64,000 bases of DNA from the NCBI GenBank assembly GCA_902805475.1, contig CADCSX010000005.1, positions 2,367,501 to 2,431,500 of the forward strand. The letters are read 5' to 3'. The notes under the pieces were generated by a model. The model saw only the letters and a program-made list of their open reading frames with translations. It ran no database searches and was not told the DNA's origin. Source of the DNA: Entonaema liquescens. Lineage: Eukaryota > Ascomycota > Sordariomycetes > Xylariales > Xylariaceae. This document shows, one piece after another, positions 24,656 through 37,157 of this stretch. Numbering within the stretch: the stretch's first letter is position 1; each line of letters opens with the position of its first letter. The position numbers and the translations under genes are program-made.

Positions 24656-26269
24656 ACGAATAATTGCAATTGTATGTGTACCTAATGCGTGGATTAACTA
24701 ATAAACTTAAGCGTGAACGGTTCTTTTGATCGTATGATCCACGGTTCGCACCGATTGCAGTGATCGGCACCCCGGCAGAGGATTAAACTTCGCCTATCAC
24801 CTTTACATCTTTTTATTTCTCAATAACCGACATTCAGCTCTCAACACTTGCGTATCACCAACTGCATTTGGCAACCCGCTTTCCATTTAGAGGGACCTTT
24901 TGATCCACCAATGGTAATAAGCAAATCTAAACGGGACAATAGTAGAGAAATACATACGATATGGCAATAAGAGGAAATCTTACGCCAAGGGTATGGCTTC
25001 ACTCTCCTTTTTTTTTCTCCTCGTAGGATAGGCGCTAATCTATCTTGATACTATCTAGACGATTATGGCGCCTGCTGCCGCATTCACTATGGCGTGTGTA
25101 TTATTTGCGTATGATGAAGTTTGCCTAGTCACTTGATGCTGGCGTTGCGGACTGACTAGATCTTCGCTAGTTACACACGGTCTTCTATAAAAGAAGCTAG
25201 ACGTAATGCTGTACGTCGCCTTTTCCCTCTCTTCGGGCCGCTTCAAGCTCGGGTAGTCGGGAATGATTAGCTGACTCAACATAGCAGCACGAACGGGATC
25301 AGAGGCGACATCAGTCAGGCGGGCAAAGCAGCAGTGGCGGCAGCGGCGAGTGAGAATAGTAAGAATAACGACCCAAGCGCCCGTTCTGCGGGCTTCACCG
25401 CTTCTCCTTGCGCCACGTTACCTATAGATTACTTTGGATGTTGGACGAGCTGGTAAATATCAACGACATGAGCAAGCATGACACGATGCAATCTCTATTG
25501 GCTTGCATTGAGTAGGGCGTGCGTTGATGGCTACGAAACCAAGCTTCTGAAGCAAGAGTTATCTTGGAGAAGTAAAGTCGCTTAAGGTCATTAGGAGACG
25601 GCGATGATATCATACCGGTTGGTCTCCTTGAGAAGGCTTAAAGCCCAAGGCATCATCAGCTGAAAGTGTTGACACAAGATCCTACGATACTTACGTACAT
25701 GATAGGACTTTTTAATTAGGGAATGACAATTTATGTATATGCATTATGTATGTACGTTACTCCCCGAATATAATAGTAATGACTTGCGAACACTGGTTAT
25801 ATATCATTTATTATCTAACTTGGAATTGGTGATAGGATGAGTTTATATGTGTGTATAGGTGCCCAAAGGTATGAATGCCAAATGCCATAAAGAAACATGT
25901 AAGAATAAATTATGAAGACACTCACATGTTGAAAAAAGACTTGCTGCTAAGTTGCTGCATTGCATTCATAAGCTTTTGTACTACTATGTCATAGTGAATG
26001 AATGGCCTAAAAAATGCTAGCATTAGGTAGTGACTAGCATTAGGTAATATAGGGTACCTACGTAATAATCTATTTAGCTTATCTTAGCGACCACGTTTGT
26101 AATCTAGACAATCTAGACCAGTAATCTGTAAATGCAATCTGTACGCGCGCTTTCAACACCCTTTGAACTTCGTCGCTACATGATTCGTTCCAGTTTTCGG
26201 CATCCGGCCTTAAGCCATGATATGATCTAATCTTCTCTACTCATAACAGTACCTAACGCGACTACCGCC

Positions 26270-27427
26270 ATGGCAGGAAATAATCTTCTTTCCTTGATAG
26301 GGTGGACATTCCTCCCCAATGTATGTTCTATTAACCCTATCACGAAGAAGCGACCCTGAAACTAACACCGCATATAGCTCGTTACTGGCTGGGTACAGTC
26401 TATCTACTATGGCCTCACCATTCGCGCCGGCGACCGAAAACCCGCCCCGAACTCGCCCCGATATGCCGAACACCGCCGTCGCATTCACATCCTCGTCGTG
26501 TCCCTGTACCTACTCTACACCATTTATGAAGCTGACTACGAGCTTCGTCGTGCCTCTAACTACTATGCCGACCTAGGCGTTCCTCTCTCCGCTTCCGAGC
26601 GTGATATTAAGAGCCGTTTCCGTCGTCTCGCCGCATTACACCACCCGGACAAAGTCATGAGCAGCGCTGGTGGGGGTGACGCTGCCGACAGTGCTGATTT
26701 CTTTATGCATCTCAAAACGGCTTCGGACACCCTCATCGACCCCGCGCGGCGCTTCGCTTACGAGCGCTTTGGCCCAGACATTGCCGCATGGAAACACTGC
26801 GTTACCATACGGGACTATGTCGTCCGCGGCGTCCAGGTCTTAGTGCCTTACTACGGGTTTGCTGCCGTCGCTATGTATGTGTTAGGACTGCTGGGCTACT
26901 TAGAATGGGGACGATACTGGCGCTGGCTAACCTTGGTCGTGCTGTGCGTCTTCGAGCTACACACCATCACGCGCCCCTCGTTCCCACGCTTCCTTAGTGG
27001 CTTCATCAATCCGGTTCTAACTCACTTCACCGACCACCCTCCCTACTTACCCTTCCAGGCCATTTCTCTCGCCCGTAAGCTAAGTATCACGTTATATATC
27101 GCCTTCTCGCAAATAGGCCCACTACTCCAGCCGCCAAACCAGAGGGGGATGAAGCCCGGCGAAGCATCGGAGAAAGCGTTGCAGCAAAGTTTAGATAGGC
27201 TCGAGCAGACGGCTCGGAGCATGGATGTCGACGCCACACGACTCATGGAACTGGAGATGGCTCCCTTTGCTGGCGACGCCGAAGTAATCGGCAGCATGCG
27301 GACGAAACTAAAGGAGTGGCTTATACAGAACACAATCCGCGCAGATCCCATGGTGAAGGATGCATTAGGCCGGTCGTTCCAAAAGCGACGGGTAGATGCG
27401 CCTGTGGGGGCCAAGGGGAATAGATAA
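26270..27427 (+). CDS. Membrane-anchored J-domain (DnaJ) co-chaperone
   Basis: Predicted 366 aa from exons 26270-26320 and 26378-27427. After a short N-terminal segment there is a membrane helix (HILVVSLYLLYTIY, about residues 54-67), then a J domain (YYADLGVPLSASERDIKSRF, about 78-150) with the intact HPD tripeptide at residues 106-108. A further hydrophobic region near residues 160-215 predicts one or two more membrane spans. The C-terminal ~120 residues are amphipathic. J proteins stimulate Hsp70 ATPase; the intact HPD argues for activity. It could be an ER protein such as Erj5, but I could not settle the subfamily or compartment. The ATG at 26270 was chosen because exon 1 joins in phase. 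Confidence 0.85.
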
Positions 27428-27635
27428 ACAGTAAACGTTTGTTTTAGTAGCAGCTTTCAATAGTACAAATTTCACATTGGATTCTACTTCAACGGTTTTA
27501 GTGATCTTATGCTCACTAGGTACCTATTCATCTAAGCCAGAGAGTAATGATATGAGCCCTTACAATTTTTAGTCATTCTAGTATACATATATCACTACTA
27601 TACAGCAATGCTCTTTCACAGGATATATATAGCAT

Positions 27636-29624
27636 TTAGAGCCTTTGCCTGCCTCTTGTCTCGATAGGAATCAACACCATCCCTACGAAAGCAGCCAAGA
27701 TCAAGATTGCTGACATGTATATAGGGGTTTTGGTACCGTCTCCGGGCATGTTAGCGGCAAGAATTGGTGCGATGAGACCGGTGACACGATTCAAGAAGCT
27801 AGCCACGCCTGTCCCAGCTCCCCTGACGGGCGCGGGGAAGATCTCGGGTGTAAAAGCATAAAGCACACCATACATGATGTTCTGGCAGAAGGCTTCGACA
27901 CAGGTGAAGAATAGCTGAGAGTTTGGTGTTGTTCCAAAAGTAACGAAGAAGAATAGGAATATGGCAGACACCAGTGTAGAGATAGCGAGCGTTCCCTTGC
28001 GCCCTAGGAACGGCGATTTGTGGTCAACGGTATATGCGGCGAGCAGGCTACCTGGCACCCCGACAACAGATATTATGGCATAGTTCCGATATGTTTCTGC
28101 TGGAGTGGCGGTGTTTATTGCCATGGCCTCGCCGTTAGCTGGGGCGTCTGAGCCGCCGTGCGAGAGGTATTGCGGGAGGAACGCGTTGAACAATGGGTAA
28201 CCTAAGCCGATGGTGCTCCAACAGAACCAAATCAAGAGAGTTGCTGTGCCGAGGTTACGGGTCTGGAAAAGTGGTCGTATACGATCCAAAGAAAAGGACA
28301 TGAGGTTTTGCTTGATAATATTTGTAGTCGAGACCCTGGCTGGTATTCGTCCAGTCCCCTCCACGTCGGCGACAGCGTCAAGAATCTCCTCGGTGAGCCA
28401 AGTTTTCTTGTTATTCCGGTATGCGATTCCATGCACAACAGCAACAGCTTCGGCTTGCCTTCCTTGAGACAGAAGGTACTTGGGTGATTCAAACAGATGG
28501 AACATGCCAAATCGAATAAGGAACATGATGAAGGTGATAATACCAATCGTCATAACGAAATTACGCCATCCTTCTGCGGCGGGCCAATTTGTGATGAAAT
28601 ACCAGGCGACGATTGACGAAACAAGCTGTCCTACAGGCCACCATACCGACAGGAGAGTTAATAGGGCGCTTGAGGAATCGGGAAGAATCTCTAGAAAAAG
28701 TGCTCCGTCGACCGGTAGGTTGCCTCCAACTCCAGTACCCAGACACGCGAACAAAATGCAAACAGATACCCAACTCGAAGCGTACGCCGTCCAAATGCCG
28801 AAAATGCTTGTGATTAGTAGAGTGAAGTTGAAGGCAATGCGTCTACCCATTATGTCGGACCCAAGGCCCCAGAAGAAACTCCCTAGACAAAGCCCTACAA
28901 ATAGAGAACTGGTCGTATATCTGACCTGCTTTTCCGAAACGCCAAATTCTTCAGATAGAGAAGGAAGAGTCAACGAGACGCCCTGTATATATGTGTAAGA
29001 TAGTATACCAAGAAGGATATATCAAAGCATCTGAGGTAAGGCAAAGGTAAAGACTACTACTCACTTGCATCCATAAACTGCGAATTTAGAAAGTAGTCAG
29101 TAAAAACAATAGGTTAAAAGATTTTCATATATGAAGGCTCACTCACTTATCTGCAAACCATCCAAACCCACACAAAACAAATAGCTGCCAGTTATACCGA
29201 CCCATGCCGATATCTTGAATTGCTTTATTAATAAGTTTCGACTTCACTACACCGGCTCATTAGTTGTTGTTCCCCACTTATACCGGACCTCTCGGATCCG
29301 TGAAAGAAACGGGAGCTCACATTCATACTCGGACCACTGGCGTCGTCTCTGACCCTCGCGTACCTCTCTTCTCAGACCCTCGATAGTATACTCAGCAGCA
29401 CTCATCTGCAGCATGCCCGTATGCTCATTGTCGTCATCCTTGGGCAGCCCAGCCTCAGGCTCGTCGACAACGGCATCATCGGAACCAGTTCCAATCTCTT
29501 CGAACTCGCTTCTCCCACATCTAGCAGAATGGCTATGCAGATGTGCCTCTTCGAGTGGGACTAGGACTCCAATGTAGTCATGGACAGACTCGGGACGCCT
29601 GGAGCGTAAGAACGGGATCCTCAT
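27636..29624 (-). CDS. MFS transporter, sugar/organic-acid (SV2-like) type
   Basis: Predicted 587 aa from exons 29321-29624, 29147-29246, 29065-29077 and 27636-28982. The hydrophilic N-terminus (about 100 residues) is acidic and leads into KSKLINKAIQDIGMGRYNWQ, a conserved entry to TM1 in SV2-like fungal transporters. The loop after TM2 has the MFS signature GSDIMGRRIAF. About 12 hydrophobic segments follow, with LFESPKYLLSQGR before the central loop and TPEIFPAPVRGAGTG near TM10-11, a position where sugar-porter relatives have PESR/PETKG motifs. The substrate cannot be read from sequence. The third exon is only 13 nt (NLWMQ region), with canonical splice sites and exact phase. A plasma-membrane site is assumed. 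Confidence 0.88.
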
Positions 29625-30625
29625 AGTGGTAAGAAGGGAACGGTACTATTAACCCCATTCATTCGATTCGTAAGGCCGGTAGGAACCTCGGTAATAGTGA
29701 TAATTATAGAAAGTTAACAGATGGAGTATTCCTCCAAAATAAACATCGAGGGCCCCCGAAAACGGTTCAAGGCCAATGTCTTACAGAGCCACGTGATGGC
29801 TAATATGACACCCAGACAATGCACGATGCCGACTTCTCCAAAAAGGGAATCCCTGTAAAGAGAGTGTCTGTTTGGTTCCCCTGGATTATTGGGATTAATT
29901 AGGTAGTTTCTTCTTTTCTTTTTCGAACCTAGGATGAGTGTTATAACAAGTAAGTGTCTATAAAACGGAATAGTTAATTATTGTTGAAACTATTATATTC
30001 AAGTTAGTTAGTTATTGAAAAAGCTAACTATCTAAAAATGGCTACTCGGAATGTCAGGTTTCACTAGCAGATGATCCTCATTCCCCGCGCCACAAGCCAC
30101 AAGGGCACTAAAACTCATTATTACAAGTCATCTGCCAAGCGCTCGAGTCCCCTATTCCCCTCGCCTAGCTTTCTGCATCAGTTAGGTGCTCTACTGCATT
30201 TATGCGCTACACTGTAAGCACTATACGGTGTACCTACATTAGTACCTATCATGCCTCTTCGGCAGATGACAATGAATTTAGGGGTCAATATCTACCTGCA
30301 TACTACTGTACCTATCTGCATGAGACCTAAGACGACTTATAAGTTATACTTCTCATGTCTCACATCTTATTTTTATTCGTTTTATTCATATTCTAAATAT
30401 CCGTTAAACCCCCATTTCTTTTACATCACGTTAGTTACTGTCTATTTCTAATACAAGAGCTGGATCCTGCCATCACTCACGCGAGAGACCAACAGACTTC
30501 TGTTCAGTCTGGGTATTGCATCGTGAAAGTTTATAAAATGATTATCCGCGGCCTTCGTTATACGAGATAGCCTCCTCCGCGAACGTTGTAGAGTTTTTCT
30601 TCTTCTTCTTCTTCTTCTCTCACCT
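29625..30625. other. Intergenic region, MFS upstream / NTase 3' end
   Basis: About 1 kb. A (TTC)n run at 30597-30618 sits just past the NTase stop. No gene was seen. Confidence 0.4.
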
Positions 30626-31916
30626 CTATAGGAGGAACGTGACACTCCTCTTGTCTAACCCCGGGGGCCTCCTTGGTTGCGATACGGTGCTAGGTGTCTT
30701 TCCGGGACTCAAGTCGAAGTAATCCGACTTGGAGCTTCTGCGAACACCCACGGCCGTATGTTCCGTCACCGTTCTCAAACCGCCAGGTGGTGTGCGGGGT
30801 ACGTCGAAATAGCTCGCCGGCGAAGCGCGCCCCGATGAGCTCCCCCGCGGCTCCAGGGTATAATACTGCTCGTCGATATCATCGTCATAGTTGGGGCCGG
30901 CGTCGATCTCGTTACTTAGTCCAGACCGCCTCGCGCCCAGCTGAAAACCCGAATGTGTCGTCTTCGGCTGCGTCATCGTGAACCCCGTGTCCCTAAGCGT
31001 GCGTTGTGAAGACGAGCGTGCAATTCCCGGCCTATTTGTGCTTCGGCTGCTGTGAAGCGAGTTAAACCGCCGGATATGCGCGTGGTCCAACCGCTCGTAG
31101 TGCCAAGCCGCGTTGGGATCATTTCGAAGCGGGCTTCGGGACGGCGAAGGATCCGATTTGGAATGCGGACGGCCTTGTCTACGACCTTTACTGTCGTAAG
31201 CGGCCTTCTTTGTTAGACCCATGCGCCTCTCCCACCACCCCTTCTCCTTAGTACCACATTTCGCCACGTCACATAGCGCTTCTTCTACCACTTGTTCCTG
31301 CTTCTCGGAAAGGCGTAAGGAGCTTTTATGTGTCGCGAGATCGACCAGGGCCGCGGCATCCAGTGCGTCGCGTTCTTTCTTCGCGGGGTTGGATCGTAGC
31401 CCGCTCGAGTCCAGCTTAAATACGATGAGGTCGGTAAGGGAAATATACGGGACCTCGTCTTCTGATATGTCTTGCACCTTTACAGCTGATTCTGGGAGGT
31501 AGGGTGACTGTGGTAATTAGCTAACTGGATGTTCGTAATTTAAGATTCGAAACATACAAGCCATTCCGGGCTGATATCGACTCGGATATCCTGCCCACAA
31601 GGTGCTTTGTAGAAGAGTGCCTGTGAGCGTTGGAAGAAGGGCGATTCTGGTCGCTCTAGTAGCCTCTTTTTCAACGAGCTTGGCGATGTCGATATATTCG
31701 TAATGAAATTGATATTCTTTAGAGATGCTATTAGCTCATGGCCTCAAGGCGTTTTGCACTAGACTGTCTTACATCAGTTGAGCGGTATTCAGGAAGGTAA
31801 TGCATTAACGCTAAGCCTCCGATGACCGAGAGTCTCGCATGCCTGAGGTCTTGAATTTCTTTCACGTTCTGGATAACGTCACATGCAGCGCGTTCGAGTT
31901 CTTGTAATTGAGCCAT
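30626..31916 (-). CDS. Nucleotidyltransferase-fold protein, probably inactive
   Basis: Predicted 394 aa from exons 31773-31916, 31558-31716 and 30626-31507. The start of the fold is clear: VIGGLALMHYLPEYRSTD (about residues 31-48), the glycine pair and helix of the Pol-beta-like nucleotidyltransferase superfamily. The next strand reads NINFI where active members have D-x-D; the third acidic residue is kept in IRVDISPEW (D95). A middle segment (DEVPYISLTDLIVFKLDSSG) resembles the downstream helices of bacterial AbiEii-like NTases. The C-terminal ~200 residues are Ser/Arg/Pro-rich and look disordered. I infer a pseudo-enzyme or a family with altered chemistry. Identity is from motif reading only. 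Confidence 0.72.
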
Positions 31917-33770
31917 ATTGCCGACCAGCTAAACAGTGAACTTTTTGTTGGGAAAAGATAAGAATTCTAAGGCTCCGGGTAAGAGACCATAAAAGTATAC
32001 AAAATGTAATGTGTCGTCAATGAAAGGTAAGTTTTAGGGTTCAGGCTGCGTATAGTGGGTAAGAGAAAGAATAAGGTCAGGCTTGATGAAGTATGGATGA
32101 TGTGCTCACTGTCTCATAAGGGTGCGAACGTCGGCTACTTTATACTATTCTGGTCATACTAGAGATCATCATGCAAATCGAATAACAGGAACAGAAATTG
32201 TTAGCCACGGCTATGTCGATCCCAAACGTGACCTTCAGGCGAATGCTATCAACACCTCACGACTCGCGGGGTGTGCTAGAACCCCACGATTTCACGTCCT
32301 GATGGGTTGAATGTAATGGACTAAACCCTCTAGACTACAACGGAAGCATGTAACTATAATCATGAAACCCTGGTGCATCCCATGGGACGGGTGTGGCGGA
32401 GAGGTATTGCGGTTGGTCGTCACTAGTTGTGTCTGTGCCTGCAATCTTCTTCCAAGTCGGCAAGGCTTTCCATCGAGTTGGCCATTAGCATGTGGAGTTT
32501 CAATGACTCGACTAATTGACGACTCCTATCCAGAAAGTGTTACAATAGATTCTAGATTAGACAAGTCTAGCCGAAGTAGGGCCACTTCAATGACAAACGT
32601 CAGAAAGGCTTCGTCTGGGGTTGCGGAGTGTCTCGTATTTTCTTCGAACGGCATGATTATAGCCTAGTTAGAGATAGAAACTTATAGTCTTAGAGCCGTA
32701 TATGATTATAACCCATTCTATATGGTTAATAGTTGAGAAGATATTCCCCTTAGGAGGACACTGTACTGGATGATCATTCTCGTGACGAGCCAGTTGATTC
32801 GTGTCCTAGGTAGACATAGGAAAAGCAGCGTGGATGGATGTGCCACATCCTTAGCCTGTGGGGGTTCTAAAAACGACTTTACCCAACGGACTGAACTCTA
32901 TTGTTTAGAGACTCAGGGTATAACCCTAGGGAAATTTGAGTCAAGCTTCGTAAAGCAGATTACTAGATATGCCGACTGAATCATCTACCATGTACCACGT
33001 CCAAGTTGCCGTCATAGTGATTTTGGGTTTCTCACGCTTGTTGTCTTCGACCATTCCCCTACGACGTTCCTATACAACCTCATTGCCGGGGATGGTCCGA
33101 TATGAGATAGTTGGTCGGTTCTTAACAACTAGCCTTAATATCACACCTGAGAAGTTATTCTGGATCTCTAGTTTCATCTTAGCCCTATATGACTAAGAAG
33201 TATCCTGGAATTTGTATGGTGCCTTTCTATGAGTATAGTATCATGCCAGCCGCCTTACTTCTAGCGACTTTGTAAACTTGCAGAAACTCCGAACCCATTC
33301 GAGTGTTGCCAAACCCGGACCGAGTTCCCTCAAGGCCTTCCAGTTCCCAACTCCGGCGTTTTAAATCATGCCTGTCCTGTTTCTAGAGCTTGTCGAGTTA
33401 TCAGCTATACAAGTGGCTCCCCTTAATGCAAAACGCAACGCACGAGGCCCGTCCTCCATCATACCACAGGTGGGCCCTCCTTGAGAATCTCCCCAATAGA
33501 CATAATTGTATCTACTGTGCCATCCGAGCTGCTATGCAGCCGCATTAACCTCGGGCCGAATATTTCGACCTTCGCGGGTGAAGGTGTGCTCGACTCATAC
33601 GGCATTCTATGAGGTGGCAGGCTGATTGAAGAATCCTGAGAGCCACTTGGCGAAAGGCTATCATTCCACCTAATCTTAGACCATCGGGGCCACTTCCAAA
33701 ATTTGAAACGATCAACCCGTGTCTTCTTTAGGCGTGTACGGCGGTCGTGGTGAATGCGCAGGAGAAGATT
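31917..33770. other. Intergenic region, NTase upstream / ATG7 3' end
   Basis: About 1.85 kb. Positions 33459-33770 on the minus strand form an unexplained open frame continuing the ATG7 frame past its stop (see findings). The rest shows only overlapping short ORFs. Confidence 0.45.
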
Positions 33771-36043
33771 CTATACAAGCACCCCTTCATCATCGCCCTC
33801 CTTTTCGCCTTCCTCCTCTTCTTCCCAATCTACTTCATCAGCCATTTCCTCAGCCTTCCGTTGGACTTCAGCCAGACCACTGAGCTCGGCTACATATTCC
33901 TTGTCTTCAAGTGCACGCTTGACAAAATCCCACCCTTGGCTTCTGTAGGCGGAGATGATTGGCTTGCTGCACGCACTACAGCACGGGTACGAATGACCTT
34001 TGATGTTGATACTCTGGAAGTTGTGTAGAAATCCACGGATTTGGTGTGGCACTATCCCGAGAGCATATTCATCGCCAGAATTGCTTTCATAGGCGCCTGA
34101 TGAAGAGCTTGTTGCAGGGGCTGGGGCATGGTGACCTAGGGGGTGCTGCAGGAGGCTTGTTAGAAGCTCAACAAGTAGAGCTGACGCAATCGCAGCTATG
34201 CCAGGCCGTGTCACTGTACACTGCTGGTCAAGAGTCAAATCTTTTTGCGACTATTCGAAAATTAGCTGGGAAACGTGATTCTAAGTAGGCAACTCACATC
34301 CCCAGGTGCCACAACATCGTTGCAGAAGTAGCAGCCCAATGTTTCCTCACTACCATCCTTAGGTTCAGCGCCATGTCTCATGACTACGTAAGTGTCGAAG
34401 CCAAGAGCTGCGTTCATGACAATCTTCCCGGCGGCCTTGCCCATGACAGTAGGGAGCCATCTCGACTCTCTACTGTCCATTAAGAGAAATATCGCGTCAT
34501 GTTCATCTATGAGGGCTTTCAGCTGCTCAAAATCTCCCTGGGATTTCCCTACTATAGGATGGCCGAGCATGGGAACCGAAAGGACATGGCCCTCGCTGTC
34601 AACACCAGGATAAATCTCCTTCAGTACCTCAGCTGCCCGAGTCGCCTTCGGAGCACCTCCCTTCAAGCAATCGTTATAGGTGAATAGCGGCTGTCTCACA
34701 GGGTTAGAGAAGGATACTGCACCGTAATCAACAAATGTGATCTTGCGCACACCCCATCCCATAAGATTCCTCGATACGTAGCTGCCGAGCGTACCAGCAC
34801 CGAGAAGAAGGCACTTGGTATTCTTGATGATATCAAGATTGAGATTTGGTGAAATCCGCCATTTCATCAATTTGAGGTTTAGGTCAACTGACTGGTCTGC
34901 CAATCGAGTCGGGTCCATAGATTCTGCTAGGCTTACAGACCTCGCCATCAATTTCCCTGCTGGATTGCGTTCCCAACCGGTGGCTTTTGGCATTTCAGTT
35001 GTTTCTAAGCTTTCCACGGGATCCATAGCAAGAGGAAGGACTATACTGCGAGCTTCGTGTCTTCGTGCTTGTATGTCTCGGTAGCAGAGAATTTGAACGT
35101 TGGTTAGGTGGAACCGTTGTCTTACAAGTACCAATAGATTTCGAAGAGGCCATGCTGGATGCTCCTCGTAGGTGGAAGGGTCAACAAATGCCACATATTT
35201 GTCCTCTTCGGGCACGCCACGGAAGAATCCTGTCTCGAACTCGCGAAGTGATCCAACCTCCCATCTGTATCCGATATCCTCCGTCGGCGTTTCAAGCGGA
35301 GATTGAATGTTAGTTTTCTTATTTCCCCGAACCTTCTTTGCGAGGAAGAAGCCGTGCTCTCTGGCGTCAACTGTATATCGCCACGTCCCTACGCGATCGA
35401 CTAAGGCGGTAGTCTCATCTGGAGTAAAGCGAAGGATATCACTGGTACGTTTCCACTGGGGATCCGAATGTAAAGTTGGAAATCCAAACCAATAAGTCAT
35501 TCGATACTTCTTGAGATCTGCATAAGATAGTATAATGTAATGCGAGAGGAGAGAAGGGACAGAATAGATAGTTCCATCTTTGATTGCATCCCATATCTGA
35601 TAATACTCGAATCAACATCTGCTAGCGAGGGCCAAGTAATCAGTCAGAAAGAACGTACCTGGCGCGCGGCCTTATGGATCATCTCAGTCTTATCTACTTG
35701 CTTAAAGGCTTCTAAGGTGTTTGTGTTTCGGATGATACCTTCTGCCCTTACAGCATTTAATGGTACACTGCGAACGATGTGATTAGTTATAGGGACTGAG
35801 CTATAATCACGAGAGACAGGATATAAAGGAAACACAAAGGTACCTGTTACTGGTGAGGGCACTGGCCAGGACCTGCATCCTCACGCTGTCGTCCGGTGCG
35901 GTGCCAGGGCGAGGCTCATAGAGCCCTAAAACTGGTCGTGCCGAGTCACTGAGCTTGTCATGGTCTAACTTGGAGGCGAATAAGGCCGAGTAGAAAGGTA
36001 ACTCAATCTCGGAGGAGAAAGGTGCAAATTTGAGTGCTGCCAT
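33771..36043 (-). CDS. ATG7: Autophagy E1-like enzyme Atg7
   Basis: Predicted 695 aa from exons 35844-36043, 35659-35767, 34298-35596 and 33771-34250. The N-terminal domain begins MAALKFAPFSSEIELPFYSA and contains YWFGFPTLHSD and YVAFVDPSTYEEHPAWPLRN. The adenylation domain has the nucleotide-binding GAGTLGSYVSR (about 369-379) and KITFVDYGAVSFSNPVRQPL. The catalytic cysteine is C547 in QQCTVTRPG, reached through the last intron (APGD joined to SQKDLTLDQQC). The C-terminal domain carries LGIVPHQIRGFLHNF and ends in an acidic tail. Atg7 activates Atg8 and Atg12 and passes them to Atg3 and Atg10 in the cytosol. All hallmarks are intact. It is divergently arranged with dCMP deaminase. Confidence 0.97.
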
Positions 36044-37157
36044 GACGTCGATAGGAAATAACCGACGCGGCGCGGTAGTAGTGGAAGAGGGTGATGGATG
36101 CAAGGGGCGCTTGGAAAATGCGCCTAAGCCGCGTTGCGGGAATTATCCTCGTGCGACGATTTACTGCAAATCAATGATCTATCAGATTTCACAAGATGAA
36201 GATGTAGTGAGGTTTCTCTGGGTGTTGAGTTAAGGGACGTATAAGGAAGTATAAGGACGTATGAGGTAGGAGGGGCAATTCAGATCAAGTTGACTCCAAG
36301 TTGGTGAGAGCGGGGCGGCGTTCTGGGGGTGGAAGGTGGGTTGAAGTTTCTAAGGGATGACATATGATGGAGATCGAACCTGCTGTCTAACTAGGTAAAC
36401 ATATATAACGACACAGCGATACAGCAACTAACAACTAGCAGCAACTAGCAAAAAGCAACAAGAAACTACGATCGGATGCAGGATGTAAAGATAATAAATA
36501 TAAATCAAATAATTGCTGCTTACATAGGTACTATATCTAATAAAAAGTAATGTACTTTTTACTTATTAATTACTGTGCAGATTGGATCACATGGCTGCAT
36601 CCCAAGAGCTACGGCGTGACCATGGGCAGTGAGATGCTGCTGATGTAAATGAATTGTAGGGCTGCAAACACAGACATTCTCCGCTGACGTGACCTTCCAG
36701 CCTGCCAGGGGCACCTGAACAACAGGCTGGGGCGGATAGTTGCTGCAGCCTGCAGGTTCTCTTTCTAGGCTCCTCTTGGCAATGAACTTTCATCGACCTA
36801 ATTAGCTAATGTACCTACTACGTATGCACAAATATGCACATTCACACCTAGGCCACTAGGTAGTAGCTTCTTGCCTAATATTTAAGTGCGGATCTATACA
36901 TTACCTAGGTAGGTACATATATCTAACTCATCGGCTGAATTCCGGTAGTAGTTTTCTTTCCCCTTTCTCCTACGCGACGAGACGCGTCTCCCAGTGGATG
37001 CAAGGGGCTCCATTTCACTACTACCGCTTAGCTCTACATAGGTAGGTACAGTACCTTAGGTACATTGGGAAGAAATTGCCCAACTCTGGATGCGGTGTCT
37101 TCAACAAACCTCACTTATACCTTGCACCTGACAACTCATAAACTCTTTTTGTAAAAG
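36044..37157. other. Divergent promoter region (ATG7 / DCD1)
   Basis: About 1.1 kb with TACCTAGGTA-type motifs near 36903-36916 and 37038-37065. Minus-strand ORF 36587-36793 has no coding evidence. Confidence 0.5.

Larger units (their letters stand above)
20167..26269. other. Gene-poor region, right part
   Basis: About 6.1 kb with no supported gene. It contains TACCTAGGTA-type motif clusters (20705-20760 and 20890-20960), a 17-nt T run, an (AT)n microsatellite and an AAGATGAT repeat. An open stretch around 23497-23703 is not recognisable. Confidence 0.45.
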
